Below, piece by piece: positions 43,367 through 50,365 of a stretch of 64,000 bases of DNA (position 1 is its first letter; every line of letters begins with the position of its first letter). Below the pieces are notes generated by a model. It was not told where the DNA came from. It did no database searches and saw nothing but the letters and a program-made list of their open reading frames with translations. Source of the DNA: Bacteroidota bacterium. GTDB taxonomy: Bacteria > Bacteroidota > Bacteroidia > Bacteroidales > Prolixibacteraceae. Position numbers and translations under genes: made by a program. The stretch is taken from positions 1 through 64,000 of the forward strand of contig JAHEYU010000010.1 in the NCBI GenBank assembly GCA_023251435.1. Direction: 5' to 3'.

Positions 43367-43412
43367 TAGTACCTATCTTTGCAGGTGTGAGCACCTGCAA
43401 AGATAGGTACTA
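43367..43412. repeat. Perfect 21-bp hairpin
   Basis: Arms at 43367-43387 and 43392-43412 are perfect reverse complements (core TACCTATCTTTGCAGGTG) with a 4-nt TGAG loop. There is no T-run, so a terminator is unlikely. It lies between the AbiE operator and the hsdR remnant, whose stop codon falls in the right arm. It could be a recombination end, protein-binding site or relic of an inserted element. Confidence 0.7.
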
Positions 43413-43478
43413 ATAGCCATTTTCAATTTCAGGTGATTCTACAAAAGCATTTTCTAATTTTTCTTCAGTAAATATCAT
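43410..43478 (-). pseudogene. Second fragment of an hsdR start
   Basis: 22 codons, MIFTEEKLENAFVES then PEIENGY and stop. The first 14 residues mirror the hsdR fragment at 41565 (MKFTEEKLERAFVE), and the DNA shares GAAGAAAAATTAGAAA. It shows that the AbiE region is flanked on both sides by the start of the same restriction gene. Bases 43479-43631 hold no recognisable gene. Confidence 0.55.
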
Positions 43479-43631
43479 TGGCTAAAAGCTATTATTTTTT
43501 GCTTGAATATAAAATTTCATTCTGGTATAGCCTCGCAAAAAACCGCACAATTTTCAATTCTTTGTTGTCATGTTTTTTGATCGGAAAACTTGACAAGTTT
43601 CAATTCCATTAATGGATTCAAACATCATCTG

Positions 43632-44195
43632 TTAGCTCAAATTTCGTTCATCCTCACTGTTGTCTCCATCCTCAGGGGTATCATCATTAAACCGCTCATT
43701 TAATTCCTCAAATGTGAAGGTGCGTTTTGCCTTTTCTTCCGGAGTAAGGTTTTCGTAATCGATCTTTGTTTGTTTTATGTTGTCTATTTGAGTCTGTATT
43801 TCGTCTTGCTCAAAACCGGCATAAGTCATTTCGTGCAAACAATGAGCAATTATTTCAAGCTCAGTAAAGTTTTCAAGGGAGTTTTTGTCTATTTCCATAC
43901 CCAACCACTCACTCCATGGCACAAATTCAATGGCTAAGGAGTTGAAATATTCATTGGTTCTTTCGGAAGGGATGGTATAATAGCCCGAAACATCAACATA
44001 TTGGGTATTGTCGTAATCATCGTCAACCAAACTCATGTCAATAGTCATGTTTCCCGACAAGGGTTGCATGATCCTTAATTCATTGAATACCTTTTCGTAC
44101 TCTTCAATAAACTCCTGTTCATCGGGGTACAATTGCAGCAAAACCATTTGAATGCTTAGCCAGGAGTTCAATTTTATGAGGGTAGAAAATATCAT
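43632..44195 (-). CDS. DUF6557 family protein
   Basis: 187 residues that I recognise as DUF6557: 'LIKLNSWLSIQMVLLQLYPD', 'YVDVSGYYTIPSERTNEYFN', 'EFVPWSEWLGMEIDKNS' and 'ELEIIAHCLHEMTYAGFEQD', with an acidic C-terminus. No catalytic motif, signal peptide or membrane helix. The function is unknown; such genes occur in accessory regions of Bacteroidota. It has no partner in its transcription unit here. Confidence 0.7.
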   Translation of the reverse strand: MIFSTLIKLNSWLSIQMVLLQLYPDEQEFIEEYEKVFNELRIMQPLSGNMTIDMSLVDDDYDNTQYVDVSGYYTIPSERTNEYFNSLAIEFVPWSEWLGMEIDKNSLENFTELEIIAHCLHEMTYAGFEQDEIQTQIDNIKQTKIDYENLTPEEKAKRTFTFEELNERFNDDTPEDGDNSEDERNLS

Positions 44196-44227
44196 TTATA
44201 TTTTTGTCGCTAATTCCGTATCAAACT

Positions 44228-44608
44228 GCAAAACTCTCTAAAAAAGCAAGAACCTGTCAAACCAAAAAAACCTAGAACCCATTTTAAAAATCTCTCTAAG
44301 AACTCGGCTCTGTCGAAAACCGAAGCCGTTTCAGATAACTACAAACCACTTTTTTTCAAACTTGCACAATGTTTCAAAGCGCGACTACAATTGGCGTTAA
44401 CGTAGGAAGCTACACGCAGGGGCGGATTGCGGGCGATTTCCTGTCAAGCCGAAAAGCAGCCCGAGCGGAAAGATACCCTCCGCAAACCACTGCTGCCGCA
44501 CTTGACGGGTAGCTGAAGTTCTGGAGTAAAACGAAAAATAAGCTTACTTTTTACCCTAACAAAAGTCGCCCTGATCATGAGGTTTCGCTGAACAGAGAAT
44601 AGACCAAA
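44228..44608 (+). ncRNA. Candidate structured non-coding RNA region
   Basis: This gap (44196-44698) has no credible ORF but is unusually GC-rich and foldable between 44400 and 44520. Three nested helices can form: CCTGTCAAG (44440-44448) with CTTGACGGG (44501-44509); AGCAG (44455-44459) with CTGCT (44490-44494); GCGGA (44465-44469) with TCCGC (44479-44483). A strong plus-strand terminator follows at 44609-44646 although no plus-strand gene precedes it. Exact RNA ends are unknown, and the region might instead be a relic of a mobile element. Confidence 0.35.
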
Positions 44609-44646
44609 ATCCCATTAGCCTTTTCGGGCAATGGGATTTTTTATGC
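44609..44646 (+). terminator. Strong intrinsic terminator without an upstream gene
   Basis: AAAATCCCATT and AATGGGATTTT (11 bp) plus GCC/GGC close on a short TTTTC loop, and the right arm runs into six T residues on the plus strand. The nearest plus-strand protein gene upstream is several kilobases away, so it should end an RNA from 44.2-44.6 kb, or be shared as a weaker terminator for the minus-strand TIR gene. Confidence 0.75.
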
Positions 44647-44670
44647 ACGGGATTTCGGCTATTCAGCTAA

Positions 44671-44686
44671 ATGTTGTGCGTAGTGT
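44671..44686 (+). repeat. Left inverted boundary motif of the TIR cassette
   Basis: ATGTTGTGCGTAGTGT. The reverse complement of 46640-46655 is ACGTTGTGCGTAATGT, identical at 14 of 16 positions. The pair brackets exactly the two genes at 44699-46600 and looks like the edges of an inserted gene cassette. Confidence 0.6.
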
Positions 44687-44698
44687 TTATTTCATATT

Positions 44699-45751
44699 CT
44701 AATTTTTTGTCCAAATTAATTTTTGCTCAAAAAGCAGATTTATTAATTCATAAATTTCATTGACATCACAATTTTTAATGTCATAAACTACTCTAAGGCT
44801 TTTACCGACAATACTTTTTCTTGAAATAGTATCAAGATTATCATCAAGAGCGAAAAGGATGTTTTTATATTCAAACAAGGAAGGATATTTATTAGACATT
44901 TCAATTCCTATGTTACTCAATCTTGACGATAATTTGAAATTCGTTGTCATTAATTCAGTTTCTTCTGTAAAATGAATTGTCAAATAATACATTCCAATCC
45001 CATTTTCGTAAACTATGTCAAAAAGACTATTGATAATTTTTAAATTCTCATCTAATTTAAGTTGGTCTATTTTAAATTCGAATTTCTCAGAATCCTTCAA
45101 AATGACCATTCCATGTAAGTAGATGCGATTTTTTCCATCAATTGTATGTTTAATGTCTTTATCCTTTAAAAAGGAACAAACATCATCGAATGCAGTTTCT
45201 TTTTGAATGTTGTCTTTTAATTTTGAACTAAATTCAGTTTTTATATAGTCCACATTATTAAAAAAGTGATTGATATTTAATTTAATATCGCTTCTACTTA
45301 TAAGTTCCTCGTAATCGTCAACGTTAAAGTCTTCAGAAAAAGAAGTTGAAAATTCTCTATTAATAATCGTTATTAAATTATTCAATCCTTCATATGAAGT
45401 TATATTAAATCCCTGTAACAAATTAATTGGTGGTGCAAGTTTCCCTATATCAATACCAATAATACCAATTGGAATTACTTTTATCCCTTTTGAATAAGAA
45501 TATCCAGCTTCAAAATAAATCCAATTTGATTTCAGCGAATTAGGCGATACAAAAACAAACATGAGTTTAGTATCATTCAAATTGTGCTCAATTTTATGAA
45601 TCCAGTTATTACCAAAAGGAATGCTTTCACCATCACTCGATTGAAAAACTTCTATTGTTTTTGATGTTTTTCGAAGAATCTTATTTCTCAAAGAAATCAA
45701 AAGATCTTTGTCTTTTGATGAATGGCTGAAAAATATTATTGGTTTTTCCAT
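44699..45751 (-). CDS. TIR-domain effector protein
   Basis: 350 residues from the ATG at 45751, 9 bp after the preceding stop. The N-terminal TIR domain (about 1-135) starts 'KPIIFFSHSSKDKDLLISLR', has the 'IPFGNNW' BB-loop region, and ends its core at 'SPNSLKSNWIYFEAGYSYSK' with the NADase-type catalytic Glu at 81 (W-x3-E). Bacterial TIR proteins cleave NAD+ or make cyclic ADP-ribose signals in anti-phage defence. The C-terminal 200 residues are not recognised and could be the sensing or oligomerising part. It is paired with the DUF4365 gene. AT-rich composition differs from the flanks, consistent with transfer. Confidence 0.88.
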   Translation of the reverse strand: MEKPIIFFSHSSKDKDLLISLRNKILRKTSKTIEVFQSSDGESIPFGNNWIHKIEHNLNDTKLMFVFVSPNSLKSNWIYFEAGYSYSKGIKVIPIGIIGIDIGKLAPPINLLQGFNITSYEGLNNLITIINREFSTSFSEDFNVDDYEELISRSDIKLNINHFFNNVDYIKTEFSSKLKDNIQKETAFDDVCSFLKDKDIKHTIDGKNRIYLHGMVILKDSEKFEFKIDQLKLDENLKIINSLFDIVYENGIGMYYLTIHFTEETELMTTNFKLSSRLSNIGIEMSNKYPSLFEYKNILFALDDNLDTISRKSIVGKSLRVVYDIKNCDVNEIYELINLLFEQKLIWTKN

Positions 45752-45760
45752 GTGATACAA

Positions 45761-46600
45761 TTATATTTTAACTTCCAAATTAGCATTAAAAGGTATTAGC
45801 TCCTTTTTGCCATCAACCATTATAAAATGTTCATGATGTTCAAGAGTTTTTTCTAAAAGCCGATATAAACTTCGGGTAGTAAACAAATCTTCTCCTGACG
45901 TAAGTTGTTGAATTAAAGCATTAAAATAGGGTGCAATTACCTCATCCGTTTTATTAGAACTTTTGAGTGGTTTTATTTTTGTCCCAATAAGTACAGGTTC
46001 TTTTCCTGTTTCCCAACTAATTAATTCAACAACCCCAACGCGTCTAGTTTCTATAGACTTCTTCGTTAATAATATATGGGATTTTAAGAGTTGGTAGAAC
46101 TCATTGATAAAATTGTCATTAGTAGAAAAAGTATCTATTGACCAGCTTAATATGCATGGACCAATAGGTACTTTGATCGATTCGTTTTTATCACAACAAT
46201 CATAATTAGAAGTTTTTGTCAATTCTAAAGTAATTTCTTTCCGATTGGGATTCACCACAAGTACATCTGATAAATAATGTGTACTATAAAGATTGATTGT
46301 TGATGTTTTTCTATCAACTGAAGCTATGAAAAAAGGTAGTTGTAATTCTGCTAACCAATTTATCTGTTCATCTTTAAATGTGATCTCAGTTACAGATGAA
46401 GACTTTAACTGAACGAAAAAAGAGTCTTCTGCTATATACTTATATCCATCAAAATTTCTGATAAGTGTAGCGACAACATCAATACCAACGTCCTCTGTAC
46501 GGGGAATTGGTGCAACTAAAGCAACGTTTTGTAACAATAATACACCCAACTGTTCTGCAAGATCACCAGATCTTAAATTTTTCCCTCTAAATGCTGGCAT
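45761..46600 (-). CDS. DUF4365-domain nuclease-like protein
   Basis: 279 residues. The N-terminal DUF4365 domain (about 8-150) has a PD-(D/E)xK-like arrangement: a helix with Glu17 ('SGDLAEQLGVLLLQ'), Asp41 in 'TEDVGIDVVATL', and 'FFVQLKSSS' with Gln64 and Lys66 (QxK). This fits a restriction-endonuclease-like fold that may cut or bind nucleic acid. The C-terminal part (about 150-279) is unrecognised. It precedes the TIR gene by 9 bp, suggesting a two-component defence operon in which this protein senses or processes DNA and TIR depletes NAD+ (inference). Confidence 0.75.
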   Translation of the reverse strand: MPAFRGKNLRSGDLAEQLGVLLLQNVALVAPIPRTEDVGIDVVATLIRNFDGYKYIAEDSFFVQLKSSSVTEITFKDEQINWLAELQLPFFIASVDRKTSTINLYSTHYLSDVLVVNPNRKEITLELTKTSNYDCCDKNESIKVPIGPCILSWSIDTFSTNDNFINEFYQLLKSHILLTKKSIETRRVGVVELISWETGKEPVLIGTKIKPLKSSNKTDEVIAPYFNALIQQLTSGEDLFTTRSLYRLLEKTLEHHEHFIMVDGKKELIPFNANLEVKI

Positions 46601-46639
46601 TTTAGTTTAAATTAATGTTCAATATATGATACGCACTCA

Positions 46640-46680
46640 ACATTACGCACAACGTTTGTATACCCGCCAATTGCGGGTAT
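46640..46680 (-). repeat. Right inverted boundary motif of the TIR cassette plus hairpin
   Basis: 46640-46655 is the inverted partner of 44671-44686 (14/16). Directly outside it a perfect hairpin, ATACCCGC / GCGGGTAT with a CAATT loop, spans about 46660-46680, and its ATACCCGCCA unit recurs near 46732. The remaining gap to 46979 shows nothing further except the region upstream of the histidine kinase. Confidence 0.55.
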
Positions 46681-46979
46681 TTTGCTTTTACCCAAACCGA
46701 TTTAATACGAATTATTGCAAATTTTGATGGATACCCGCCAAAAACTTGTTTGAGCTATGCACTCCCAAATGTAAACAAATTCTATGTTCACTCAGATTAA
46801 ATTGTAAACTTTCTTTAGTCTGCATGGGGCAAGAAAAGTTAAAGATTTTGCCGAACAAGTTAAGATTTTGGTAGTTCAGGTTACAAATGCGTACGGTATT
46901 CCTTTTTACTTTATCGGGTCCCTGCGCTTGAAAAGGCCATTTGCTGTTGTAACTTTATAGCGACTTAAAAATACCGGCT

Positions 46980-47936
46980 ATGATTTTAAAGATTTTGTTT
47001 GTCGTTGCAATTATCCTTCAGTTTTTTGCTGTTGGTGTAGCCATAAAACTAACCAGGGTTACCAAATTCAATTTTTCGTGGATGTTGCTCACAATGGGTT
47101 TCATCATGATGGCAATCATGCGTCTTGTCGAGTTTTTACCCTATGTAAGCAATATCAAACCACAGGATTACCGCGAAATATTTGTCTGGATGGGCGTTAT
47201 CACCTCTCTGGCATTTGCCATCGGTGTTTTTATGATTCAAAAGATTTTCAAGTACATGAAACGCGTGGAAGATTCGCGCAGGTTGACCGAAAAAATGTTC
47301 CTGAATACTATCATTCAAACCGAAGAGAAAGAGCGAAAACGATTTGCCAAAGACTTGCACGACGGACTTGGGCCATTGCTTTCGACCGTAAAAATGTCGG
47401 TTTCGTCACTTGCACAAATGGAACACGACGAAGCCTCGCGCGAAATCGTTGAAAACACCGAATTGGTTATCAACGAAGCAATCAAAAGTCTGAAGGAAAT
47501 ATCGGATAATCTGAGCCCTCATATTTTGAATAACTTTGGGCTGCTAAGGGCATTGAACAATTTCTCGAATAAAATAAATATCGCCCGAACCATCAAAATA
47601 AACCTAAAATCGAATCTTAAAGACGAACGGTTCGACCCCAATGTGGAAGTTGTTTTGTACCGCGTAATTTGCGAATTGATAAATAATACAATCAAACATG
47701 CCAAAGCAAAAAAGATCGACTTATCTTTGACAAAAGAGGGTGATTACCTGACCATCGTTTACAAAGACGACGGAAAAGGTTTTGATGTGAGCAAAGTAAT
47801 CGACCAGCCAACAGGAACAGGAATGGGCTTCTCGAACATCTACTCGCGCATCAATTCGCTCAAGGGCGAAATCACTGTTGAAAGTGAACAGCGAATCGGG
47901 ACTTCAGTAACAATTAAAGTATTGGTAAATGGCTAA
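46980..47936 (+). CDS. NarL-type sensor histidine kinase
   Basis: 318 residues. Three N-terminal hydrophobic segments (about 2-22, 32-52, 65-88) come with no obvious sensor domain. Next is a HisKA_3 dimerisation domain with the phospho-accepting His127 in 'KRFAKDLHDGLGPLLSTVKM', and then an HATPase_c domain ('VICELINNTIKHAKAKKI' N box, 'YKDDGKGFDV' G1, 'GTGMGFSNIYSRINSLKGEI' G2). The stimulus may be sensed in the membrane. It overlaps the response regulator by 8 nt. Confidence 0.92.
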   Translation: MILKILFVVAIILQFFAVGVAIKLTRVTKFNFSWMLLTMGFIMMAIMRLVEFLPYVSNIKPQDYREIFVWMGVITSLAFAIGVFMIQKIFKYMKRVEDSRRLTEKMFLNTIIQTEEKERKRFAKDLHDGLGPLLSTVKMSVSSLAQMEHDEASREIVENTELVINEAIKSLKEISDNLSPHILNNFGLLRALNNFSNKINIARTIKINLKSNLKDERFDPNVEVVLYRVICELINNTIKHAKAKKIDLSLTKEGDYLTIVYKDDGKGFDVSKVIDQPTGTGMGFSNIYSRINSLKGEITVESEQRIGTSVTIKVLVNG

Positions 47937-48585
47937 CAATCAGAACAAAAGAAAAATAATCATAGTTGACGATCACACCCTTTTCAGGAATGGATTGCGG
48001 ATACTTTTGAACAACATGGAAAACTACCATGTAATTGCTGAAGCAGCCAACGGGAAACAATTTCTGGAACTTCTGAACACGCTGACTCCCGATCTGGTTT
48101 TGATGGATATTAGTATGCCGGTGATGGACGGGATAGAGGCATCGGCCATCGCACACGAAAAATTTCCTGATATTAAAATTATCACGCTTTCGATGTACGG
48201 CGAGGAGGATTATTACTATAAAATGGTGAATGCCGGGGTAAAAGGATTTGTACTTAAAAATTCTGACATAAAGGAAGTTAAAACAGCACTCGATATTGTT
48301 TTCGATGGCGGATCATTCTTCTCGTCCGAACTTCTGCAAAATTTGGTGAACAGCCTGAAATCGGCACCCAAGAACAAGGATTCCCATACCGAACTTTCGG
48401 AACGTGAACTTGAAATTCTTATCCTGATTTGTCAGGGACTCTCCAATCAGGAAATTGGCGATAAACTGTTCATTAGTAAACGAACAGTAGATAAACACCG
48501 CTCCAATATTCTCGAAAAAAGCGAAAGTAAAAACACGGCACAACTGGTTGTGTATGCCATCCGAAACCGATTGGTGGAGTGGTAG
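47929..48585 (+). CDS. NarL/LuxR-type response regulator
   Basis: 218 residues: a receiver domain with acidic pair in 'IIIVDDHTLF' (about 11-20), phospho-acceptor Asp60 in 'DLVLMDISMPVMDG', the Thr/Ser switch in 'ITLSMYGEEDYY', and the conserved Lys in 'GFVLKNS'. A C-terminal LuxR-type helix-turn-helix follows (about 150-212, 'LSERELEILILICQGLSNQE', 'ISKRTVDKHRSNIL'). It is the partner of the adjacent kinase; the regulon is unknown. It converges with the kinase-like gene at 48588, 2 bp between stops. Confidence 0.94.
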   Translation: MANNQNKRKIIIVDDHTLFRNGLRILLNNMENYHVIAEAANGKQFLELLNTLTPDLVLMDISMPVMDGIEASAIAHEKFPDIKIITLSMYGEEDYYYKMVNAGVKGFVLKNSDIKEVKTALDIVFDGGSFFSSELLQNLVNSLKSAPKNKDSHTELSERELEILILICQGLSNQEIGDKLFISKRTVDKHRSNILEKSESKNTAQLVVYAIRNRLVEW

Positions 48586-48587
48586 AA

Positions 48588-49484
48588 TCACAAAAAAATC
48601 TTTGCAATTCCAATCGCCTGTTGCCCGTACGAGCCCCCGAACAATAAATAGTGGTTCAAAAGGTGGTACAACTGGTACAACTGAATTCGTCGCTGCCATC
48701 CGTCGGGAAGTGGATATTCTTCCTGATACGACTTCCAAACTGTTGGAGAAAAACCACCAAACAACTGCATCATTCCCAGTTCCATTTCGCGATCGGCATA
48801 ATAACAGGCCGGATCGATCAAAGCCGGACCATTGGCGGTGTACATGTAATTTCCCGACCACAAATCGCCGTGAATTAATGACGGGATAGTCGGATGATCG
48901 AGTAACTGAGGCATTTTGTCAACCAGCCGTGCATAAATTTGTTGGTCGCTGGCCGGTAATCCGCGTATTGTTTTAATCTTATTTACCAAAGTCCAGATAC
49001 GCTGTTGGGCAAAAAAATCGGGACAGTTGCTGTTCCATGTATTATCCTGAAGGGTAGTTCCGCAATAATTCGAATGATAAAAACCAAATTCGGGAGCTGT
49101 GTGCTTGTGAAGTTGTGCGATTCCCCTACCCAACCGCTCATCAAATCCGGAAGTTGAACTTGCCGGATGTAAATATTCCATCAGCAGTAATCCGGGCAAA
49201 TCGTCGGTTGGCTTGCTCCAGATAACTTTTGGAACAATCAGGAACGAATTATCTGCCTTCTCCATTTCATTCAAGCCTTCCGCTTCCTTTACGAAAAGAT
49301 CCGCAGGTCCGTTCGCATTCCATTTCAGGAAAAAATCGCCTTGTGATGACGTGATTTTTACAGCATGATTGATGCAACCGCCCCCAACCGGTTTGGAACC
49401 AATCAACCGAACCGGCAAACCATAAATGTCTGCCAACCGTTCGATGCACAACTGAATGATATCCTGTTCTTTGAAAGAAGACAT
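48588..49484 (-). CDS. Fructosamine kinase-family protein
   Basis: 298 residues of the fructosamine/ketosamine-3-kinase family (aminoglycoside-phosphotransferase fold). 'PVGGGCINHAVKITSSQGDF' is the nucleotide loop, and 'FLKWN' supplies the ATP-binding Lys. The catalytic loop is 'SLIHGDLWSGNYMYT', and metal binding is at 'ALIDPACYYADREMELGMMQ'. Members phosphorylate ketosamines or ribulosamines on glycated proteins and initiate deglycation. It is monocistronic, convergent with the response regulator. Confidence 0.9.
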   Translation of the reverse strand: MSSFKEQDIIQLCIERLADIYGLPVRLIGSKPVGGGCINHAVKITSSQGDFFLKWNANGPADLFVKEAEGLNEMEKADNSFLIVPKVIWSKPTDDLPGLLLMEYLHPASSTSGFDERLGRGIAQLHKHTAPEFGFYHSNYCGTTLQDNTWNSNCPDFFAQQRIWTLVNKIKTIRGLPASDQQIYARLVDKMPQLLDHPTIPSLIHGDLWSGNYMYTANGPALIDPACYYADREMELGMMQLFGGFSPTVWKSYQEEYPLPDGWQRRIQLYQLYHLLNHYLLFGGSYGQQAIGIAKIFL

Positions 49485-49564
49485 AAGTTAAAGAATCAGA
49501 AGGAAAAGGTCCAATTGGTCAATAAATTTCGGATTTATCGGGTTATTGGTTCTGCCTCAATAGA

Positions 49565-49615
49565 CGTAGCCTTCAGGCTACGGTAAAATGAGTAAAGAAT
49601 CAGGGGCTTCAGCCC
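49565..49615. repeat. Two small TTCA-loop hairpins
   Basis: CGTAGCC-TTCA-GGCTACG (49565-49582) and GGGC-TTCA-GCCC (49604-49615) lie 21 bp apart in the gap between the fructosamine kinase gene and the vapC gene. Both use the same TTCA loop. They look like dispersed palindromic repeats rather than terminators, since no T-run follows. Confidence 0.6.
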
Positions 49616-49680
49616 ACTTCTGCCATTAATCTATTCAACAACATAAATGCCGTTGCTAATGAATGAAAAACCTGATACCA

Positions 49681-50109
49681 TTATTGTATTCGAAGACCTT
49701 CCAAAACAGCAATTTCAGAAAGCACTACATCCGAGGTAAAAAACAATTCAATTCTGGGTTTTATCGTTAAAGCAGAAGCCAGTTGAATTGAATCCAAAGT
49801 GCGTAATCCTTTCTCCCAATTCTTCCCAATTAACTCTTTTGCAAAGTTTCTTAATTGATCACTTTCGTTAACAAAACTGAAAGTCTGAGAATCCTTCTCA
49901 AATTTTTCAATTAAAATCTTTGCTACTCTCTCATCAATTTCTCTTTTTCTACACTTTTTCCATACCACAGAACTAAACTCTATTTTAGTTATTTCAGCTA
50001 AAAACACCGAATCTATCTTATTATTTCTAAAAAACTCCATTAATTCATGAGTCCCGGTTTCTTTGTGATAAAGTTTAAAAAGAGAGGAAGTATCGAAAAA
50101 GATGTTCAT
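49681..50109 (-). CDS. VapC-like PIN-domain ribonuclease toxin
   Basis: 142 residues with PIN-domain acidic positions: Asp6 in 'MNIFFDTSSLFKLYHKETGT', Glu near 44 in 'EITKIEFSSVVWKK', and Asp near 105-125 in 'GLRTLDSIQLASALTI' and 'LFFTSDVVL'. PIN toxins cut RNA, commonly tRNA or rRNA. It overlaps the antitoxin stop by 4 nt (ATGA), marking a type II toxin-antitoxin operon. Confidence 0.88.
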   Translation of the reverse strand: MNIFFDTSSLFKLYHKETGTHELMEFFRNNKIDSVFLAEITKIEFSSVVWKKCRKREIDERVAKILIEKFEKDSQTFSFVNESDQLRNFAKELIGKNWEKGLRTLDSIQLASALTIKPRIELFFTSDVVLSEIAVLEGLRIQ

Positions 50110-50324
50110 ACAGCACTTCGCCTTTCTTCAATTATTTCATCAGAAAATGAAGCATTACAATCCTTTAGAAGTTCCTGAGTTTCCAAAAATGAAAAGTCTG
50201 CCAGTTTCAACCCTTGCGGCTTATCTTCTTCGAAAAAAACGGTAACTTTTATTGGCCTTTCTGTTTTAATTGGCTTATCCAGTTTTAATCTGCCTTTGTA
50301 GTATGTTCCAGTTAATGATTTCAT
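50106..50324 (-). CDS. Antitoxin of the PIN toxin pair, AF2212/DUF104-like
   Basis: 72 residues. The N-terminus 'LTGTYYKGRLKLDKPIKTER' followed by 'PIKVTVFFEED' resembles the small beta-barrel AF2212/PG0164-like antitoxins. The C-terminal helix 'FSFLETQELLKDCNASFSDE' would occupy the toxin active site. First gene of the pair with vapC. It could equally be described as an unnamed VapB-type antitoxin. Confidence 0.75.
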   Translation of the reverse strand: MKSLTGTYYKGRLKLDKPIKTERPIKVTVFFEEDKPQGLKLADFSFLETQELLKDCNASFSDEIIEERRSAV

Positions 50325-50365
50325 TTATAACATCTTTTATTCTGGGTTATAAAGATACTATGATC

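Noticed and set aside
44671-46680. Integron attC-like sites at the TIR cassette borders
   Set aside because: The motifs contain AACGTT-like cores but lack the full paired R/L boxes, and no integrase is in the window.
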